Source: Phocaeicola_A sp964481755 (lineage in GTDB: Bacteria; Bacteroidota; Bacteroidia; Bacteroidales; Bacteroidaceae). Taken from it: a stretch of DNA of 15,812 nucleotides. The notes beneath the pieces are model-generated. The model saw only the letters and a list, made by a program, of their open reading frames with translations. It was not told where the DNA came from and made no database searches. Of the stretch, positions 14,944-15,812 are shown piece by piece. Where the stretch lies: the NCBI GenBank assembly GCA_964481755.1, contig CAYZVH010000061.1, forward strand, positions 1-15,812, given 5' to 3'. Numbering within the stretch: the stretch's first letter is position 1; every line of letters begins with the position of its first letter. A program made the position numbers and the translations under genes.

Positions 14944-15812
14944 TTACCACCCAGGATTCTGGTAGAACTCAGGATACATCATCACATCGTCGTTGTTGAT
15001 AGGCAACCAGTAGTGCTTGCTCTCGAGCTTACGTGTAACGACGACCTCCTCGCGGAAGTTGCGGACCTCGTTCTCTTTCGGATCGATGGTCGTGTCGAGT
15101 TCCTGTGCCCGGTTGAAGTACTGGCGGGTCTTGATGTTGTAAGGATACTGAGTCAAGAGCAACCAACGGCGCAAGTCGTTGAAACGGTGGCCTTCGAAAG
15201 CCAACTCCACGGCACGCTCGCGGATGACCTCACCCATGAACTTGTCCAGCGAAGCGGTGTACTTGTCGGACACATCGGCCACACCGGCACGTTCGCGAAC
15301 GGTGTTCAACGCGTCGGCAGCGGTCTTGGAGAAGTTTCCACCCTTGCCTGCAGCCGAGCCACTTGCCTGAGCGGCTGCCTCAGCATACATCAGATAGACG
15401 TCGGCCAGACGCAGATAGGTCAGATGGAAGTGGGTAGCGTAGCTGTAACCGTAGGTAGCGTCCCATTTGTTGGCTCCAATGGGGATGAACTTATAGTTGA
15501 GGTAACCTGTACGGCTGTCGTAACGGGGGTCGCTGCACCATACGCCGCCTTCGCCGAGGTCAGCATAGCGGTAAACCTCGTGGTCGGGGTTGGTGATGGT
15601 ACCCTTCACCACCTGCACACCATCGTAGATGATGTCGTTGTAGAAGCGCGGGTCGCGGTCCTTCCAGGGGTGAGTCTTGTCGAAGCCAGAGTCGGGATCA
15701 TCGAGAGGCAGACCGTTGGCCATACCGAAGTAGTTCACGTAGTTGGCTGTGGGGCAAAGCACGATACCGTCGCCTTCTGCCATCTGGTGCACCTGGTAGG
15801 AGTTCATCTGAC
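14944..15812 (-). CDS. xusB: SusD/RagB-family lipoprotein, C-terminal part (cut by window edge)
   Basis: Only the last 288 or so residues are inside the window; the frame stays open to the right edge, so the Met codon at 15807 is internal and not the start. The visible part is the C-terminal SusD domain: HLTYLRLADVYLMYAEAA, ALNTVRERAG, VIRERAVELAFEGHRFNDLR and a terminal NPGW. It would be the lid protein of a further SusC lying to the right of the window. Its stop codon is 30 bp before the compact SusC gene on the same strand, in keeping with the tandem susC/susD arrangement of this xylan cluster. The signal peptide and the N-terminal TPR region are not visible. The symbol rests on gene order. 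Confidence 0.92.
   Translation of the reverse strand, partial: QMNSYQVHQMAEGDGIVLCPTANYVNYFGMANGLPLDDPDSGFDKTHPWKDRDPRFYNDIIYDGVQVVKGTITNPDHEVYRYADLGEGGVWCSDPRYDSRTGYLNYKFIPIGANKWDATYGYSYATHFHLTYLRLADVYLMYAEAAAQASGSAAGKGGNFSKTAADALNTVRERAGVADVSDKYTASLDKFMGEVIRERAVELAFEGHRFNDLRRWLLLTQYPYNIKTRQYFNRAQELDTTIDPKENEVRNFREEVVVTRKLESKHYWLPINNDDVMMYPEFYQNPGW

Overview
The window looks like a piece of a Bacteroidota chromosome, most likely Prevotella in the broad sense or a close relative. The evidence is a run of SusC/SusD-type outer-membrane glycan uptake genes, lipoprotein signals with acidic residues after the lipidated cysteine, TAnnTTTG promoter elements, and mostly no Shine-Dalgarno sequences. 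Genus is an inference from gene order and protein type; no marker gene is present.

Right part (7039-15812, minus strand): a xylan-utilisation operon, read right to left. It holds a SusD lipoprotein cut by the window edge, a short SusC-type TonB-dependent transporter, a second SusD, a DUF1735-type surface lipoprotein, and a GH10 endo-xylanase with two carbohydrate-binding modules inserted in its catalytic domain. Spacers are 22-30 bp and an intrinsic terminator lies at 6926-6962. The order matches the xusB-xusC-xusD-xusE-xyn10C part of the conserved xylan cluster described in Prevotella bryantii and xylanolytic Bacteroides. The expected model is that surface Xyn10C cuts xylan, XusD, XusE and the other SusD hold the chains, and the SusC barrels import oligosaccharides. 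The xylanase contains ten Ns (8955-8964). This is an assembly gap that breaks the frame on paper, not a credible mutation.

Middle (3814-6758, minus strand): two genes with no obvious xylan role, a five-helix LTA-synthase-like membrane phosphotransferase/sulfatase-superfamily protein and a YhcC/TIGR01212-type radical SAM protein. They probably share a promoter at about 6788-6795.

Left part (plus strand): a secreted 1129-residue protein at 209-3598 with three successive GH43-like five-bladed propellers, each with a candidate Asp/Asp/Glu triad, plus a beta-sandwich after the first. It has its own promoter-like element at 138-145. It probably trims side chains or xylooligosaccharides made by the xylanase system. 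Between it and the convergent radical SAM gene is a compact array of 22-bp tandem repeats (3647-3712) that also forms a long imperfect hairpin.

No tRNA, rRNA, insertion sequence, CRISPR array or phage gene was seen. The main candidates for novelty are the triple-GH43 enzyme, the repeat/hairpin array, and the compact SusC. The PUL itself is of a known type.
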